Source: Candidatus Woesearchaeota archaeon (GTDB lineage Archaea > Nanobdellota > Nanobdellia > Woesearchaeales > UBA11576). From it: DNA of 5,239 nt. The number at the start of each line of letters is the position of its first letter. Position 1 is the first letter of the stretch. Below, in pieces: positions 4,016 to 5,239 of the stretch. Position numbers and translations under genes: made by a program. The stretch lies in NCBI GenBank assembly GCA_019322385.1, contig JAHWIS010000095.1:1-5239 (forward strand), read 5' to 3'. The notes beneath the pieces are model-generated. The model was given only the letters and a program-made list of their open reading frames with translations, had not been told where the DNA came from and made no database searches.

Positions 4016-5152
4016 ATGGAACAAGGTGTCGATGCAATAATTCTGGCAGGGACCAACAAGTACAGATGGCTTGAAGAGATCGGAGAAGACTGCAAGCCAT
4101 TCATCGAGATAGGCGGAAGGACTCTTGTTGAGTATGTCATAGATGCTGCACTTGAATGCCCTGACATAAGTAGGACATATGTTGTCACAGATGTCGAGAG
4201 GCTTGAGGCACTCCTTGCAAAGCGTAGGTTTGATGTTCCTGACAAGTTGAAGATAGTCCCCCAACATGACAGCTTTTTAGGCAACATAAGATATCCTTTT
4301 CTTTATGATGTCCTGCCTGATGCAGGATTCAGTCGCATAGAAAAAGGAGAGACACCGGAGCAGTATGTGAAAAGGAATCCTGAAGCGACTGAGCAGAAGG
4401 TTGTAGGGCTTTACTCTGACAGCCCTTTCATAAGAGGCATTGACATAAGCAGGTTCATAGAGACTTCAGAAGAGTCATATCCTGAGGCAGACTATGTCAT
4501 AGGCTTTGCGTATGACAAGCCCATCCGGGAGATCGAGGAACATCTAGACAGAGAGCTCTGTACACCAGAGACAAAGAGTGCTCTGTTCTTCCTGGACGGA
4601 ACGATGACAAGGGCGAACAATCTGTTGTATGGCAAGCCCCTCAAACTGCCTCACGAGGTATGGGACATTGCGCAGAATGTCTATGATAACCGAAAGTTCC
4701 TTGACGAGCAGGGAGGGCACAGGATAAAGAAATGGCTGAGCCAGGCAAAGACACCGTTCAAGTATGTCATGATACACCCTTCCAAAAGACCGACGATAAC
4801 CTGGGGATTCCTGACAGGAGTGTATCATTTCCTGATGTTTGGTCTGGCCAACCTGACAAAAAGCCAGGTGCCATATGTGCTTTCCAAAAAAGAAGAGCGC
4901 GAGAGAGTTGTGTACAGGATGAGCGGCAACAAAGCAGTCGCAAGGATAAACATATGCGATGTCACACTCCCTACTTTCGACATCGACAACCCAAGGTTCC
5001 TCTCAATGCTGCGAGAGAATGACTGCGAACTCTTCTACAAGCTCCAGACCTGCCCGAGGAACTATCCATTTGAATCAGATGAACAGTTTGAGAAGCTGCA
5101 GGATTATCTTAGATGGTGCGTGAGAGGGCATGATGAGGTTTTGAGTTTTTAG
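4016..5152 (+). CDS. MobA-like nucleotidyltransferase (GT-A fold) with long C-terminal part
   Basis: The product is 378 aa. The N-terminal half resembles NTP-transferase proteins that join an NMP to a phosphorylated sugar, cofactor or polyol. VDAIILAG (5-12) begins the nucleotide-binding strand. CKPFIEIGGRTLVEYVIDAAL (26-46) corresponds to the 'KP...i.G.pli.y.l' motif. YVVTD (55-59) is a beta strand. GLYSDSPFI (131-139) carries the probable metal-binding D135, equivalent to the 'gD.Pf' motif. A second acidic motif, FDIDNP (321-326), may supply another metal ligand or be the family's usual late 'D.DtP' site. MobA-type enzymes are usually 190-240 aa, so there are about 140 extra residues, mainly a middle insertion (about 165-300) and a 50-residue helical tail. 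Residues 260-280 are hydrophobic (TWGFLTGVYHFLMFGLANL), perhaps a membrane-contacting helix. No partner gene is visible, so the substrate is unknown; the molybdenum cofactor is not specifically supported. ATG 4016 is chosen because homology starts six residues later and a strong Shine-Dalgarno precedes it. Confidence 0.75.
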   Translation: MEQGVDAIILAGTNKYRWLEEIGEDCKPFIEIGGRTLVEYVIDAALECPDISRTYVVTDVERLEALLAKRRFDVPDKLKIVPQHDSFLGNIRYPFLYDVLPDAGFSRIEKGETPEQYVKRNPEATEQKVVGLYSDSPFIRGIDISRFIETSEESYPEADYVIGFAYDKPIREIEEHLDRELCTPETKSALFFLDGTMTRANNLLYGKPLKLPHEVWDIAQNVYDNRKFLDEQGGHRIKKWLSQAKTPFKYVMIHPSKRPTITWGFLTGVYHFLMFGLANLTKSQVPYVLSKKEERERVVYRMSGNKAVARINICDVTLPTFDIDNPRFLSMLRENDCELFYKLQTCPRNYPFESDEQFEKLQDYLRWCVRGHDEVLSF

Positions 5153-5230
5153 AAGAAACAATTCTGCAAGATACTTTATTCTTTTCTAAAGCCGCCCTAA
5201 AAAATTATTTTTGAAAATTCTTCTAAACTC
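5143..5230. repeat. Inverted repeat flanking the 3' non-coding tail
   Basis: TTTAGAAGAA (5148-5157) covers the stop codon of the nucleotidyltransferase gene and is exactly complementary to TTCTTCTAAA (5218-5227). The match extends outward as GAGTT../..CTC with a two-base length difference. The arms enclose about 60 bases. They could form the base of a 3' end structure, but the A/T content makes a chance match possible. Confidence 0.35.
5165..5213 (+). terminator. T-rich tail after the nucleotidyltransferase gene
   Basis: Two T-rich tracts, ACTTTATTCTTTTCT (near 5173-5187) and ATTATTTTTG (5204-5213), follow the stop codon by 20-60 bases. Archaeal termination uses such T-runs, so these are the likely transcript ends. 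I see no gene or RNA structure in the remaining bases to 5239. Confidence 0.4.
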
Positions 5231-5239
5231 CTTGAAAAA

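Noticed and set aside
3979..4287. Minus-strand frames opposite the nucleotidyltransferase start
   Set aside because: They have no promoter or family resemblance, and the plus-strand frame carries clear NTP-transferase motifs.
1..5239. CRISPR arrays, insertion sequences or attachment sites
   Set aside because: I saw no regularly spaced repeats, transposase motifs or terminal repeats with target duplications. A partial tRNA repeat marking integration was also not seen.

Overview
The window reads as a compact piece of an archaeal chromosome, probably from a DPANN-type lineage (Woesearchaeota/Pacearchaeota-like); the lineage is inferred, the domain is well supported. Archaeal signs are: a tRNA gene with bulge-helix-bulge (BHB) introns and no encoded CCA, A/T-rich box A promoter elements about 25-30 bases before starts, an archaeal-style TruD N-terminus, and very tight gene packing (a 1-base gap, a 4-base tail-to-tail overlap and an ATGA stop/start overlap).

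Layout. Bases 1-471 (+) hold the C-terminal part of a protein resembling the effector domain of TrmB-like transcriptional regulators. It converges, with one base between stop codons, on a minus-strand gene (473-1573) for a putative cytoplasmic six-hairpin (alpha/alpha toroid) glycosidase. Just upstream of that gene, on the same strand, lies tRNA-Arg(CCU) (1594-1773). A 55-base gap carrying a two-way TATA-like element separates this tRNA from truD (1829-2821, +), a tRNA pseudouridine-13 synthase. truD overlaps tail-to-tail with adk (2818-3453, -), a bacterial-type adenylate kinase with a four-cysteine LID. adk is translationally coupled to an upstream gene of unknown function (3450-3902, -). 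A second divergent promoter region (3903-4015) then leads to a MobA-like nucleotidyltransferase with a long C-terminal part (4016-5152, +). The last 87 bases are A/T-rich and non-coding.

The main discovery is the tRNA. The gene is 180 bases long because it contains two introns, both outside the usual anticodon-loop site: about 88 bases in the D-loop (between positions 19 and 20) and 17 bases in the T-loop (between 59 and 60). Both can be drawn as BHB motifs. Cutting each bulge after its second base gives a 75-nt tRNA with a complete cloverleaf, an intact CCU anticodon loop, a standard TTCGAAT T-loop and A20, an arginine identity base. The anticodon loop has no intron. This predicts a tRNA-splicing endonuclease of broad specificity elsewhere in the genome.

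Functional links: the tRNA and truD (a tRNA-modifying enzyme) share a promoter region, and a possible sugar-sensing regulator lies beside a putative glycosidase. The second link is weak because those two genes converge.
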